From: Nitrospira sp.
GTDB lineage: Bacteria > Nitrospirota > Nitrospiria > Nitrospirales > Nitrospiraceae
DNA length: 64,000 bases
Direction of reading: 5' to 3'
Assembly: GCA_024998595.1 (NCBI GenBank)
Contig: JACOEK010000001.1
Location: forward strand, 992,001-1,056,000
Shown here: in pieces, positions 12,241 through 21,564 of the stretch
Layout of the letters: each line of letters begins with the position of its first letter
Numbering within the stretch: position 1 is the first letter of the stretch
Program-made: the position numbers and the translations under genes
Notes under the pieces: model-generated
What the model saw: the letters and a program-made list of their open reading frames with translations, nothing else
Told to the model about the DNA's origin: nothing
Databases searched by the model: none

Positions 12241-13533
12241 TTATTTCATCCCCGACCCTTCATGGGTCGGCTGGGTGGCGGTCGCCTGAGCAATTTTGAT
12301 GGTGACCATGGTGAGGTGCAGCAGCAGCAGCCCCAAGCTGATCCAGGTGCCCGTGTGGATCCAAGAGGAGGACAGGGGCAGATTCCAGGTCAGCGAAGCG
12401 ACCAGCACCAACCCCAAGGAGCCAAAACTCACGGTCGCGACCTGCGCCGCCCGCCAACGATTCATGATGCGCTCAAGGTCTTCACGATAGGCACCCCGCT
12501 TTTTCTGATTCGCGATCCGCCCTGTAGCAAGCAGGGACGGCAAGGCGAGAGACAGTCCGCCGACCATGCTCTGTAGGAGAAATCCGAGGAACGCTGTGTG
12601 GGTGTAGGCTACCAGATGTAGGGTCCCATAGGGCATGACCGGCGGCATCGACAACACGTTGATCCCGAGGGCCAGGCCGATGCAGGTCATGATCAGCAGG
12701 AAGCTCAATGCCGTGAGCAGGTGGTCCGTGGCGGCAGAGCCAGGCTGTCCTGCCTGGCTCCACGTGCGGAGAAGGTTGATGCAGCAGAGCGCCAGCCCAA
12801 CGATAAGCATACTTCCCGCAGCTACCTGGATGTGGACCGAAGACAAGACGAATCCCGTGATCAGCCCGGCGGCGGAGGCTGGCAGGAGCAGGAAAACCGC
12901 CTGACCAAGCGCTGCGCTTCGCAGAGGGCGATGTAACATCAAGGGCAGTGCCAGTTGGATCGTGCCGACGGTTCCGATTGTCAGAAACAGTAAGAGGCCT
13001 GCATGGAGATGGCCCAAACGGATCATGCCGTGCCAGGTGGGATACCAGGCTCCGGCGAGTAGGCCGCCCAGGATCACGCTGCCGAACAGTCCGGCGAGGC
13101 TGATTCCGAAGTAGAAATGCGACAGCGGCGTCCAACTTGAGCAGGTTCGTAGCCCGGTCAGTAGTCGGCGTGCCACGGGAACAAAGAGGACAGCCAGCAG
13201 GAGTCCTGCACCAAGGGTCACCGTGGGATTCCGCAGCCACGCCCCGAGGGCGAATCCAAGGGCTGCGAGGTTCATACTCAGAAACAATAGCCGGTGCGTC
13301 GTGCGTTTGCCTTGGTGGCTGATCAGATCCTCCGCAGCGATCGCCAGGCCCGTCAGCAACTGGAGCAGCCCGCCGACCAGCACTCCGTGAACGTGCAATA
13401 AGCGAAGGCCCGATGGAAGCGGGGCTCCGCGCACGATGCCCCAAAAGGTGGCGAGTCCCAGCAGCGAGGTCAGCAACAGCCAGCCCCATCCGGCCAGAAG
13501 AAACGACAGTGACGATCCAAACCCTCGACTCAT
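12241..13533 (-). CDS. multi-TM protein related to heme-copper oxidase subunit I / NnrS-like family
   Basis: About 12 hydrophobic segments, several with His: LLHVHGVLVGG, RLGHLHAGLLLFLTIGTVGTIQLALPLML, HLVAYTHTAFLGFLLQSMVGG. Confidence 0.55.
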   Translation of the reverse strand: MSRGFGSSLSFLLAGWGWLLLTSLLGLATFWGIVRGAPLPSGLRLLHVHGVLVGGLLQLLTGLAIAAEDLISHQGKRTTHRLLFLSMNLAALGFALGAWLRNPTVTLGAGLLLAVLFVPVARRLLTGLRTCSSWTPLSHFYFGISLAGLFGSVILGGLLAGAWYPTWHGMIRLGHLHAGLLLFLTIGTVGTIQLALPLMLHRPLRSAALGQAVFLLLPASAAGLITGFVLSSVHIQVAAGSMLIVGLALCCINLLRTWSQAGQPGSAATDHLLTALSFLLIMTCIGLALGINVLSMPPVMPYGTLHLVAYTHTAFLGFLLQSMVGGLSLALPSLLATGRIANQKKRGAYREDLERIMNRWRAAQVATVSFGSLGLVLVASLTWNLPLSSSWIHTGTWISLGLLLLHLTMVTIKIAQATATQPTHEGSGMK

Positions 13534-13538
13534 AGCCG

Positions 13539-14333
13539 TTAGCCCTGATTCAAGAAATAAAAGTGATTGGTCGGGCCTTTGCCATGTCCAATGGCCAGGC
13601 TGTGCCTGATGGCTTCGGTAAGATAGGTCTTGGCGGTTTGAATCGCGTCGGGGACCGTTTTGCCCCGGGCGATGTGCGCGGCAATGGCGGAGGCAAAGGT
13701 GCAGCCGGTGCCGTGGGTATGCGGCGTGTCGATGAATTCACCCTTGTAGATGTTGAAAAACCGTCCGTCATAGAGCACGTCTGTCCCGCGATCTTTTGGG
13801 AGGTGGCCCCCTTTGATGAGGACATTGGCGCAACCGAACTGATGAATGACCTTGGCGGCACGGCGGGCATCCGCCAGCGAAGTAATCTCGATCCCTGAAA
13901 GTTGCTGGGCTTCGTGTACATTCGGCGTGACCAGCAACGCCAGCGGGAAGAGCGCGCTCTTGAGGGTATCGATGGCATCCGGCTTCAGCAGTGGCTGCCC
14001 GCCTTTGGCGATCATGACCGGGTCCACGATGAGGTTCTTCACCTGTTGCGGTTTCAAGAGCGTCACCACCGTCCGGATAATCTCCGCAGACGAGAGCATC
14101 CCGGTCTTCACGGCCGAGACGTCGAAATCGTCGAAGATGGCGTCGAGCTGAGCGGCAATGATCGACGTGGGAAGTTCGAACACCTCGGCGACTTCTTCCG
14201 TGTTCTGCGCGGTGATGGCCGTAATGACTGACATGGCATAGACGCCACTAGCCGACATGGCTTTCAGATCCGCCTGAATGCCTGCGCCGCCGCCCGAATC
14301 TGAACCAGCTATCGACAAGACTTGTTTAATCAT
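13539..14333 (-). CDS. thiD: bifunctional hydroxymethylpyrimidine kinase/phosphomethylpyrimidine kinase
   Basis: MIKQVLSIAGSDSGGGAGIQADLKAMSASGVYAMSVITAITAQNT; HGTGCTFASAIAAHIARG; ORF extends to 14351. Confidence 0.95.
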   Translation of the reverse strand: MIKQVLSIAGSDSGGGAGIQADLKAMSASGVYAMSVITAITAQNTEEVAEVFELPTSIIAAQLDAIFDDFDVSAVKTGMLSSAEIIRTVVTLLKPQQVKNLIVDPVMIAKGGQPLLKPDAIDTLKSALFPLALLVTPNVHEAQQLSGIEITSLADARRAAKVIHQFGCANVLIKGGHLPKDRGTDVLYDGRFFNIYKGEFIDTPHTHGTGCTFASAIAAHIARGKTVPDAIQTAKTYLTEAIRHSLAIGHGKGPTNHFYFLNQG

Positions 14334-14369
14334 GGGTGGTTTCCTGTGCAAGTGCTCTGAGGTAATGGC

Positions 14370-15350
14370 CTACGGTGTGGGAGGCGTTGATTCCTGCGTG
14401 ACAGGAACCTCGGGTTCGCCGACCGGCGCGGTATCAATTTTCAGTCCGTCCAGAGTGATGATCCGATCCGCCCGGGGCGATGTTTCGTGGTAGTGCAGGG
14501 TGATCGGGCCTGTCGGTGGCTTCTCGGTTGCCAGGAACGACAGGCGGGCGTGCTGCTGTCGCTTCGGGTTGACCTCCATCCCGCGGGTACAGAGACCCTC
14601 GCGATTGTGCGCGACATTCTGTTTCCAATGCTCCCCATGTTCATCCACAAGATAGGTGTCGAGCAGCTGGCAGCCGATCTTGACCGGATGCGCCGTGCGG
14701 TTCGTGAATAACAGATCGAGGCCGATCTGATCGTCCTGCCGTGAGATGCTGAGAATCGTCAGCTTGTACATCTCATTTTCATGGGCGCTCAGTACGGGGG
14801 CCGATTCCGTTACCACGGCTGTGGTCACCGGGGCGGGGGCGGCGGCCTGTTTCAGGAGGGCCGCCAAGGGCCCGGATTTCGGCACGATCGTCCGGGAGGC
14901 GCCGACGGGGTAGACCGTATAGGGTCCGATGAGCTTGGCGGTAACCTGAATGCCCTCGGGAATTTCGAGATATGCGCCGGTGACATAGAGGTCCGCGCGT
15001 AAGGCCTTGGCGACTTTCTTGGCCGCCTTGGCTTGCGACGTATCGAGGTGGGTCAGTTGGTGCTTCTCCATCGTGGCGATCAGCAACTTGCGATCGACTA
15101 CTTTCAGCTCGCCGGCCACGAGCAGGTGGGTGGCCAGCTCTTCGGCCAGGAATTGTCCGATGGGGGTCACGTCGCCCTTGCTGTCGACGAAATCCAGCAG
15201 GGCGAGTCGCGACTTCTTCATCTTGATCGCCTCGGCCGCCACACCTTCGGCGAGTTCCTTCACGCTGTCCTCATATTTCGAGGCAGCCAGGGACGTGGAG
15301 TGCCAGAGGACAAGCAGGATGAGGCAGGGCAACAGACGAATCATCGGCAC
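14370..15350 (-). CDS. exported FlgO/CsgG-like protein
   Basis: Signal peptide; LALLDFVDSKGDVTPIGQFLAEELATHLLVAGELKVVDRKLL pattern. Confidence 0.6.
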   Translation of the reverse strand: MPMIRLLPCLILLVLWHSTSLAASKYEDSVKELAEGVAAEAIKMKKSRLALLDFVDSKGDVTPIGQFLAEELATHLLVAGELKVVDRKLLIATMEKHQLTHLDTSQAKAAKKVAKALRADLYVTGAYLEIPEGIQVTAKLIGPYTVYPVGASRTIVPKSGPLAALLKQAAAPAPVTTAVVTESAPVLSAHENEMYKLTILSISRQDDQIGLDLLFTNRTAHPVKIGCQLLDTYLVDEHGEHWKQNVAHNREGLCTRGMEVNPKRQQHARLSFLATEKPPTGPITLHYHETSPRADRIITLDGLKIDTAPVGEPEVPVTQESTPPTP

Positions 15351-15419
15351 CCGTGTACGCTCTCATAACGCATGGCCCACATTATACTCACGTCGTCGAT
15401 GCTGTCCAGCCCGTGAGTT

Positions 15420-15920
15420 TCAGAGTGAGAGCCTGGGCAGAAAGGCCTTCGCCAACGCTCGTCCCAGCCCATACCCGAGCGGCAGGATGGTCACCAACAG
15501 GATCGGCAGGTAAAAATAGGCCAATGCTCCCTGGGCATCGGGATGAATGAGCACTTCGACATGGATCCAGCCTGCGATGAGCACCATGCTCAATCCCGCC
15601 GAGAAGAGCCCCAGCGCCCTCCGATAGGCGATCAGCGTGTTATGCGCGGAGGCGGTCCCCAGGTGGACGATGATGATCACTGCCAGGATTACGAAGGGCA
15701 ACGCCGTCAGGACCCCGACCAGGAAAAAGTTGTAGCCGGGGGCAAACAGGTGCAGCGTGAACGATCGCCAGGCCCGGGGAAATGGCACGTCACGCACGAG
15801 GGTCTCTACGGCCAACATGATCATCCAGGGGAGGAGCAACCCGCCGATCAGACTGATCCAGGCACCCAGCCGTGCCATCATCCTGATGCGTGAAGATGAG
15901 TTCTGCGCGAGGTCGGTCAC
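15420..15920 (-). CDS. hypothetical membrane protein
   Basis: Four hydrophobic segments; 4-bp stop/start overlap with the upstream gene (15917-15920). Confidence 0.65.
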   Translation of the reverse strand: MTDLAQNSSSRIRMMARLGAWISLIGGLLLPWMIMLAVETLVRDVPFPRAWRSFTLHLFAPGYNFFLVGVLTALPFVILAVIIIVHLGTASAHNTLIAYRRALGLFSAGLSMVLIAGWIHVEVLIHPDAQGALAYFYLPILLVTILPLGYGLGRALAKAFLPRLSL

Positions 15921-16978
15921 CGTGGCAGCTCCTTCGCCGAGGGGGCGGCGGTGGCGGCCGTTGCGGATTCTATCGCGCTCACGGCGTCGGTCATGGCGGC
16001 ATGGACGACCGGGTCGGAGTCCTGATGTTGGTGCAAGGCCGGCAGGGCTTGTTTGGCGGCAGCGCCCATTCCGCCGATGGTTTCCACCGCCAGGTAGCGA
16101 ATGAGCGGTTGTTCATCCTCCAGCAGAGGAAGGATCGGCGTGAGGGCATCACTTGCCGCCGGGCCCAGTTGGGCCAACTGGTGCAACGCATAGTCGCGCG
16201 CAGAGGAATGTCCGAGCATCATGCCCAACGATTCGATGTGAGCCGCATCGCCGGCTCTCGGTTTATCAAGCGCGGTGCGCGCGAGCGTAGTGAGGCCTTT
16301 GTCGGGGTCATTCAGGATCGGCGTCAGCGCGGCCACCGCATCCTGGGTAAGGGGGACGGTAAAGGCAAATTGAGTGGCGGCCGTCTGGCGCACGAGCGAG
16401 GAAGAATCGCGTAGCCCGTCCAGGAGGGCGACGCCGATAGGCGTCGAAGGAATACCGACACTCGCCAATGCAATAAGAGCATTGCGGCGCACGAGCGCAT
16501 CGGCATCACGGGCGGCTGCCACCAGGGGTGGCACCCCCGGTTTGGCAATCGGCCCCAGGCTGCCAAGCACTGCGCAGGCTGTGCGGCGTTGTTGCACATC
16601 GGGATCCTGGAGTCGCGACACGAAGTGGGTCATCACGCGGCGAGCCGCAGTCAAATCGATCCATTTCAGCGCGGCGGCGGCAGTGGTGTTGGCATGTTGA
16701 CTGCCGTCCTGCGTCGCCTGACTCAGCAGTTGCGGCACGGCGGTTCGCGCGGCCGGGCCGACTTGTCCCAATTGTTCCGCTGCGACAATCCTTGTGGACG
16801 GATCATCGTCTTTGAGCAACTCGATCAACGTGGGGACGACCCGCGCTCCGGTCGAGAACCAGTACCAGAGGCCGAGCAAACCGAGCAGCATGACCAGCCC
16901 CAGCAGATGGAGCTTGATCTCGCGTGAACTCAGAATGGTCGAGGATGAAGTGTCGGCTGTCATGTAGATGTCAATCAC
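15917..16978 (-). CDS. HEAT-repeat domain protein with N-terminal TM
   Basis: Repeated DPSTRIVAAEQLGQVGPAARTAVPQLL type units. Confidence 0.82.
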   Translation of the reverse strand: MIDIYMTADTSSSTILSSREIKLHLLGLVMLLGLLGLWYWFSTGARVVPTLIELLKDDDPSTRIVAAEQLGQVGPAARTAVPQLLSQATQDGSQHANTTAAAALKWIDLTAARRVMTHFVSRLQDPDVQQRRTACAVLGSLGPIAKPGVPPLVAAARDADALVRRNALIALASVGIPSTPIGVALLDGLRDSSSLVRQTAATQFAFTVPLTQDAVAALTPILNDPDKGLTTLARTALDKPRAGDAAHIESLGMMLGHSSARDYALHQLAQLGPAASDALTPILPLLEDEQPLIRYLAVETIGGMGAAAKQALPALHQHQDSDPVVHAAMTDAVSAIESATAATAAPSAKELPR

Positions 16979-17354
16979 ATGCGGTCGAGGGATATCGGTA
17001 CCCTATCACAACGCAGCCTCAAATCTGAGGGGGGAGCACTCAGGTGTGTGCATGGGGTGTTGGTGGGCGCCGAGAGGGTATTTTGTGGGGAAAGTGAGCA
17101 CCATCTCGCGTCTCCCAGGAGGCACGAGGGTATATGAAGCACCGGGAGTGGAACGCCGGGAGGATTGCCTCAGCTTAGATGCTGAAATCGTGGAGAATCA
17201 GTGCGTTTGCTGCTGCGATCCTGCCTGTTCCCCCCTAGGGAATTACTTCTGGAAACCCAGGTATTTCCCTTATAACGACTCAGGGGAGGAAGGATTAGCA
17301 TAATAGGTGGGATCAACCTGCATCCTCACCTGAATCCTCAACGGGGAGGTCAAT

Positions 17355-17513
17355 ATGCCAATCTATTTTCTCGGCGCATTGACGGTCTTGATCTGTGTAA
17401 TTGCAGTCTGGGCCACGGTTGCGGAGGATGACGAGACGACGACGTATGCCGATGAATCCGAATCGGCATGGGAACCGTTCGAAGAGCAGAAGGATTATCG
17501 CAAGGCGAGTTAA
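17355..17513 (+). CDS. small membrane protein with acidic tail (52 aa)
   Basis: MPIYFLGALTVLICVIAVWATVAEDDETTTYADESESAWEPFEEQKDYRKAS; GGGAGGT ribosome-binding site 5 nt upstream; shorter than the ORF-track cutoff. Confidence 0.7.
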   Translation: MPIYFLGALTVLICVIAVWATVAEDDETTTYADESESAWEPFEEQKDYRKAS

Positions 17514-17624
17514 GAAGGGCCGTTCGAATTCAGCAGATCTTCACAGGCAAGGCTGATACGCTGATTCTGATGGCACTTTCTATACCGGCCAGGGAGAGCG
17601 GGGTGCTATGTGTGCCCCGCTTCC

Positions 17625-18293
17625 TCAGACCGGCCACTTTTCCTCGTTCCAGGCCATTTCCCAAAACATCCACTCATATTTGGAACTGATTAGAAACGCC
17701 TGCTCCATCCGTTTCTTTTCTTCATGTCCGGCGGTCCGTGCCCAGGTATCTACCCTGGCCCGCATCCACTCCTGTACCGCTTCAAATTCCGGCGAAGCAT
17801 AGAGCATGAGCCAATCCCGGTAAGGGTGTTTGGCCGGCGGGGGACCGTTCTTGAGAAAATGTTTCCCTACTACGCAATAGATCCAGGCGCAGGGTAGCGC
17901 CACGACGGCGATTTCCGTGGCAGAACCGCCCTGAGCTATGGCCAGCATGTGACGTGTATAGGCATAGTTGGTCGGGGCCATGGGCTCATTCAGCATTTGT
18001 TGCGGCGTGAGCTTCCAACGCTTGCCATAGTTTTCATGCAGGCTCCGTTCGACGGTGATGGTCTCTTCGGCCAATTTGGCGAAGCGGAGGGCCGATTCGG
18101 AGTCCGGCGCACGCAAGGATCCGGCGGCAAACACGCGGGCTAGATCCGCGAGGAAGCGAGCATCCTGCAGGATGTAGTAGCGGAATTTTCGCTCCGACAA
18201 CGTGCCTTTGCCCAGCGCCAGCACGAAGGGATGAGTCAGTTGCGCATCCCACACGGGCTGGGCCAGCTTGCGAAGATGATTTGAAAACGACAT
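17625..18293 (-). CDS. tenA: TenA-family thiaminase II / aminopyrimidine aminohydrolase-like
   Basis: HPFVLALGKGTLSERKFRYYILQDARFL...VALPCAWIYCVVG; GGAGG upstream of ATG. Confidence 0.85.
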   Translation of the reverse strand: MSFSNHLRKLAQPVWDAQLTHPFVLALGKGTLSERKFRYYILQDARFLADLARVFAAGSLRAPDSESALRFAKLAEETITVERSLHENYGKRWKLTPQQMLNEPMAPTNYAYTRHMLAIAQGGSATEIAVVALPCAWIYCVVGKHFLKNGPPPAKHPYRDWLMLYASPEFEAVQEWMRARVDTWARTAGHEEKKRMEQAFLISSKYEWMFWEMAWNEEKWPV

Positions 18294-18410
18294 CCGGATC
18301 CTCCTTCATCGCTGTCCGTGTCTCTCGCCACTCGTGAATCGCCCGGTCGCAATGATCTTCACCGCAGCCGGTCGATCATGCCTTCTTGTTAGTGTGTCAC
18401 GAGCAGCCTG

Positions 18411-19814
18411 TCATGCTCGTGGTGTCCAGGGTCTCGGGAGTTGATTAATGCCATCCAGCGCGGCGACCCGATAACATTCCGCGAGGGTGGGGTAATTGAA
18501 CACCGCATCGATGAAGTAGTCGATCTGTCCTTGAAATGCCATGACCGTCTGGCCGATGTGAATCAGTTCCGTCGCTCCGTCGCCGATGGCATGGACGCCG
18601 AGTAGTTGCCGTGTTTTGTTGTGAAAGAGCAGCTTGAGCATGCCGATCTCATCACCGATGATCTGTCCTCGGGCGATTTCCCGATAGCGGGCGATTCCCA
18701 CGGCATAAGGTACTCCGTTTTTGGTCAGGTCGTCCTCGTTGCGGCCAACCATGGAAATTTCGGGGATGGAATAGATGCCATAGGGCATCAGGTCCGACTG
18801 CGTGTGGTAGGGGACGCCAAATGCGTGGCAAGCGGCGTGACGGCCTTGCTGCATGGACGTTGAGGCCAATGCAGGAAACCCGATGATGTCGCCGGCCGCA
18901 TAAATATGGGGGACCGACGTTTGATAATGTTCGTTGACCGAGAGTCGCCCGCGGTCGTCCGCTGTGAGACCGATTGCCGCCAGGTTGAGCGTTGCGCTGG
19001 CGCCGGTACGGCCCACCGAATAGAGCACGGTGGACGCGGCGATTTCCTTGCCGCTCTTCAAGCGGACGATCACTTGTTGCTCGGCCACCGGCTCGACGGA
19101 CACGACCTCTTCGTTGAACCGGAGGATCACCCCGATACTGCGCATGTGGTACTGCAGGGCCTCGATGGTTTCCTGATCGACGAATTCCAGCAGACGCGGG
19201 CGGCGCTCGATGAGGGTGACGTGAATGCCCATCGTGGCCAGGATGGAAGCGTATTCCGCGCCGATCACTCCACCCCCGATGATCGTGATGGACTTGGGGA
19301 GGTCCTTCAGCGCCAGGAGGCCGTCGGTATCGATGATAGTTTGGTCGTCGAAGGGAATGTGAGCGGGTCGAGCCGGGACGGTGCCGCAGGCAATGACGAT
19401 GAAGTCCGCGGTGTGTTCGACATGATCAGCCTCACGTTCGATTCGCACGCGGTGCGGGTCCACGAAGGAGGCGGTTCCGTACCATAAGTCGATATTGTTC
19501 CGCGTCATCTGATTCTGGATGATTTCGATCTCACGGCTGATGACGTGGTTGGACCGGAAGGTCAGATCCGCCATCGTAATGTCCTGCTTGACGCGATAAC
19601 TGGCGCCATACAGGCTGCGCTGATGGAAACCGGAGAGATAGAGGGCGGCTTCACGAAGGGATTTGCTGGGGATGGTTCCGGTATTGGTGCAGACCCCGCC
19701 GACAACCCGTTTGCGCTCGACGATGCCGACCTTTTTGCCGAGCTTCGCCGCCTGGATAGCGGCCTTTTGTCCTGCCGGGCCGGTCCCGATCACCAGCAGA
19801 TCGTAATGGGCCAT
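18411..19814 (-). CDS. sthA: Si-specific NAD(P)+ transhydrogenase
   Basis: LLVIGTGPAGQKAAIQAAKLGKKVGIVER...GGVCTNTGTIPSKSLREA; FNYPTLAECYRVAALDG. Confidence 0.93.
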   Translation of the reverse strand: MAHYDLLVIGTGPAGQKAAIQAAKLGKKVGIVERKRVVGGVCTNTGTIPSKSLREAALYLSGFHQRSLYGASYRVKQDITMADLTFRSNHVISREIEIIQNQMTRNNIDLWYGTASFVDPHRVRIEREADHVEHTADFIVIACGTVPARPAHIPFDDQTIIDTDGLLALKDLPKSITIIGGGVIGAEYASILATMGIHVTLIERRPRLLEFVDQETIEALQYHMRSIGVILRFNEEVVSVEPVAEQQVIVRLKSGKEIAASTVLYSVGRTGASATLNLAAIGLTADDRGRLSVNEHYQTSVPHIYAAGDIIGFPALASTSMQQGRHAACHAFGVPYHTQSDLMPYGIYSIPEISMVGRNEDDLTKNGVPYAVGIARYREIARGQIIGDEIGMLKLLFHNKTRQLLGVHAIGDGATELIHIGQTVMAFQGQIDYFIDAVFNYPTLAECYRVAALDGINQLPRPWTPRA

Positions 19815-19844
19815 GTGTTTTCCTCAACGGCCGTGAGACCTGTT

Positions 19845-20531
19845 TCAGCTGGCCGTCACCAGCTTTCGCGCGAACCGGAAGGCTTCCTCCAGGTCCGGCA
19901 GTTGGGCTAACTCAGGGGTGATCTGAAGGTAGCGCACCTTGTTGTCCTTGTCCACGACCAGCAGGGCGCGACTCAGGAGGTGAAGGTCTTTGAGCAGGAG
20001 CCCGTGAGCCTTGCCGAAATCGGCGGCACGAAAATCGGAGAGGAAGGTGATATTGCTGATCTTGGCTTCTTCTGCGAAGCGTTTTTGCGCAAAGGGCGTA
20101 TCGATGCTGATCGTAATAAGTTCGACCATGCGATCAAGGCCCATGTTCTTCTCGCTTAAGTAGTGCGTTTGTTGTTCGCACACCTTCGTGTCGAGAGACG
20201 GGACGATGCTGATAATGCGGACCTTGCCCTTTCCCTTGGTGTCGTTGACGGGAATCATCGACAAGTCGGTTTGAGCGAGTTTCACGTCGCGCAATTTGTC
20301 GCCTACCTTGATCCCCATGCCGGTGAGCATCAATGGTTTGCCTTGAAACAGGATATTGTTGCCTTCTCCAGCCACCGCGCTCCCATCGGCGATCGGCATG
20401 TCTTTGTATGAAAAATCAGCCTTGCCGGTGCCAGGCAATGTTCCACAGGCACTCAACCCGAAGCAGAACAGGCTAAGGAGAAGACGAGGAACCAGAGCGC
20501 CGCGCAGGGCAAGGGGACGAATCGACCTCAT
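19845..20531 (-). CDS. tpx: lipoprotein thiol peroxidase (Tpx family)
   Basis: Lipobox LSAC near the N-terminus; IISIVPSLDTKVCEQQTHYLSEK peroxidatic motif. Confidence 0.88.
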   Translation of the reverse strand: MRSIRPLALRGALVPRLLLSLFCFGLSACGTLPGTGKADFSYKDMPIADGSAVAGEGNNILFQGKPLMLTGMGIKVGDKLRDVKLAQTDLSMIPVNDTKGKGKVRIISIVPSLDTKVCEQQTHYLSEKNMGLDRMVELITISIDTPFAQKRFAEEAKISNITFLSDFRAADFGKAHGLLLKDLHLLSRALLVVDKDNKVRYLQITPELAQLPDLEEAFRFARKLVTAS

Positions 20532-20598
20532 AAGGAGTCTCCATGAATGAAAGGGGCGTTCACTCTCCTCGTCACTGTATGGCCCGCTGGTAAGACTG

Positions 20599-21561
20599 TC
20601 AAGGTTGAAGGAACTCTCTGATGTGCCGGTTGACCGCCTGCGGTTGCTCCCATTGGGGAATGTGGCCCGCCTCGGGAATGACGATCAGTCGGGCTTGCGG
20701 AATCATGGCTTGGAGGTCCCTGCCGACCTGCGGAGGAAAGAGGCGATCCTGTTCGCCCCAGAGGATCAACGTGGACTGCCGGAGCTCTGTCAGTCGCGGG
20801 GCAAATTGCTGTTCCCATAGGGGCAGGCTATCGCGTAGCGACAGTAATGGGCCGACCATATCCTCCCGCTGCCGATTCCGGTTTGAGCGGTCCAGCACGA
20901 GCGGTGTGATGAGGTCGTGATTGTAGACGACTTCTTTCAGTACGGCCTCCGTTGTCCGGCTGCCGAACAGCGAGGCGGCAAAGCGGGCCAGCCAGGCCGG
21001 TGCGTGCGTGTTGAGGGCCCGCTGCATGAGTGGGCTGACGAGTCGTTCTCGCACATGATCGGGAAGGGTATCGATCAGCACCAGACGATGGACCCGGTCC
21101 GGATAGGTCAGGGCCATGCCGATGGCCACACCGCCCCCCATGGAATTGCCGATCAAGGTGGCCGCCGGCAGGCCCAGCGCGTCCATCAGCCCCCGTACGG
21201 ATTCGATGAGCGCTGCGGGCCGGTAGTCGATGTCAGGTTTGTCGGAAAGTCCGGACCCGAGGAGGTCCGGCGTAATCACGCGGAAGTGCGCAGTGAGCGA
21301 CTGTTGGTATTCCCACTGCCACATGGATCCGCCGTAGCCGTGAAGCAGAATCAGCGGCGGGCCCTGGCCTTCATCAAGATACGCGATTCGATGGCCGTTG
21401 ACGGAGGCGGTATGGACGGGGAATCGCTGGATTGCGTCGAACCAGGGAGGAATTTCGGGCCTTGCCGCGCAACCGCTCATGAGGAGACTCGCAAGAAACC
21501 AGGTCGCCAGGTAATGGGGTGCTCCTGCAGCCAACCTGGCGAGACACGCCGGGCGCGGCAC
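20599..21561 (-). CDS. alpha/beta fold hydrolase, probable lipoprotein/exported
   Basis: LILLHGYGGSMWQWEYQ...LIGNSMGGGVAIGMALTYPDRV...LILWGEQDRLFP. Confidence 0.87.
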   Translation of the reverse strand: MPRPACLARLAAGAPHYLATWFLASLLMSGCAARPEIPPWFDAIQRFPVHTASVNGHRIAYLDEGQGPPLILLHGYGGSMWQWEYQQSLTAHFRVITPDLLGSGLSDKPDIDYRPAALIESVRGLMDALGLPAATLIGNSMGGGVAIGMALTYPDRVHRLVLIDTLPDHVRERLVSPLMQRALNTHAPAWLARFAASLFGSRTTEAVLKEVVYNHDLITPLVLDRSNRNRQREDMVGPLLSLRDSLPLWEQQFAPRLTELRQSTLILWGEQDRLFPPQVGRDLQAMIPQARLIVIPEAGHIPQWEQPQAVNRHIREFLQP

Positions 21562-21564
21562 CGG

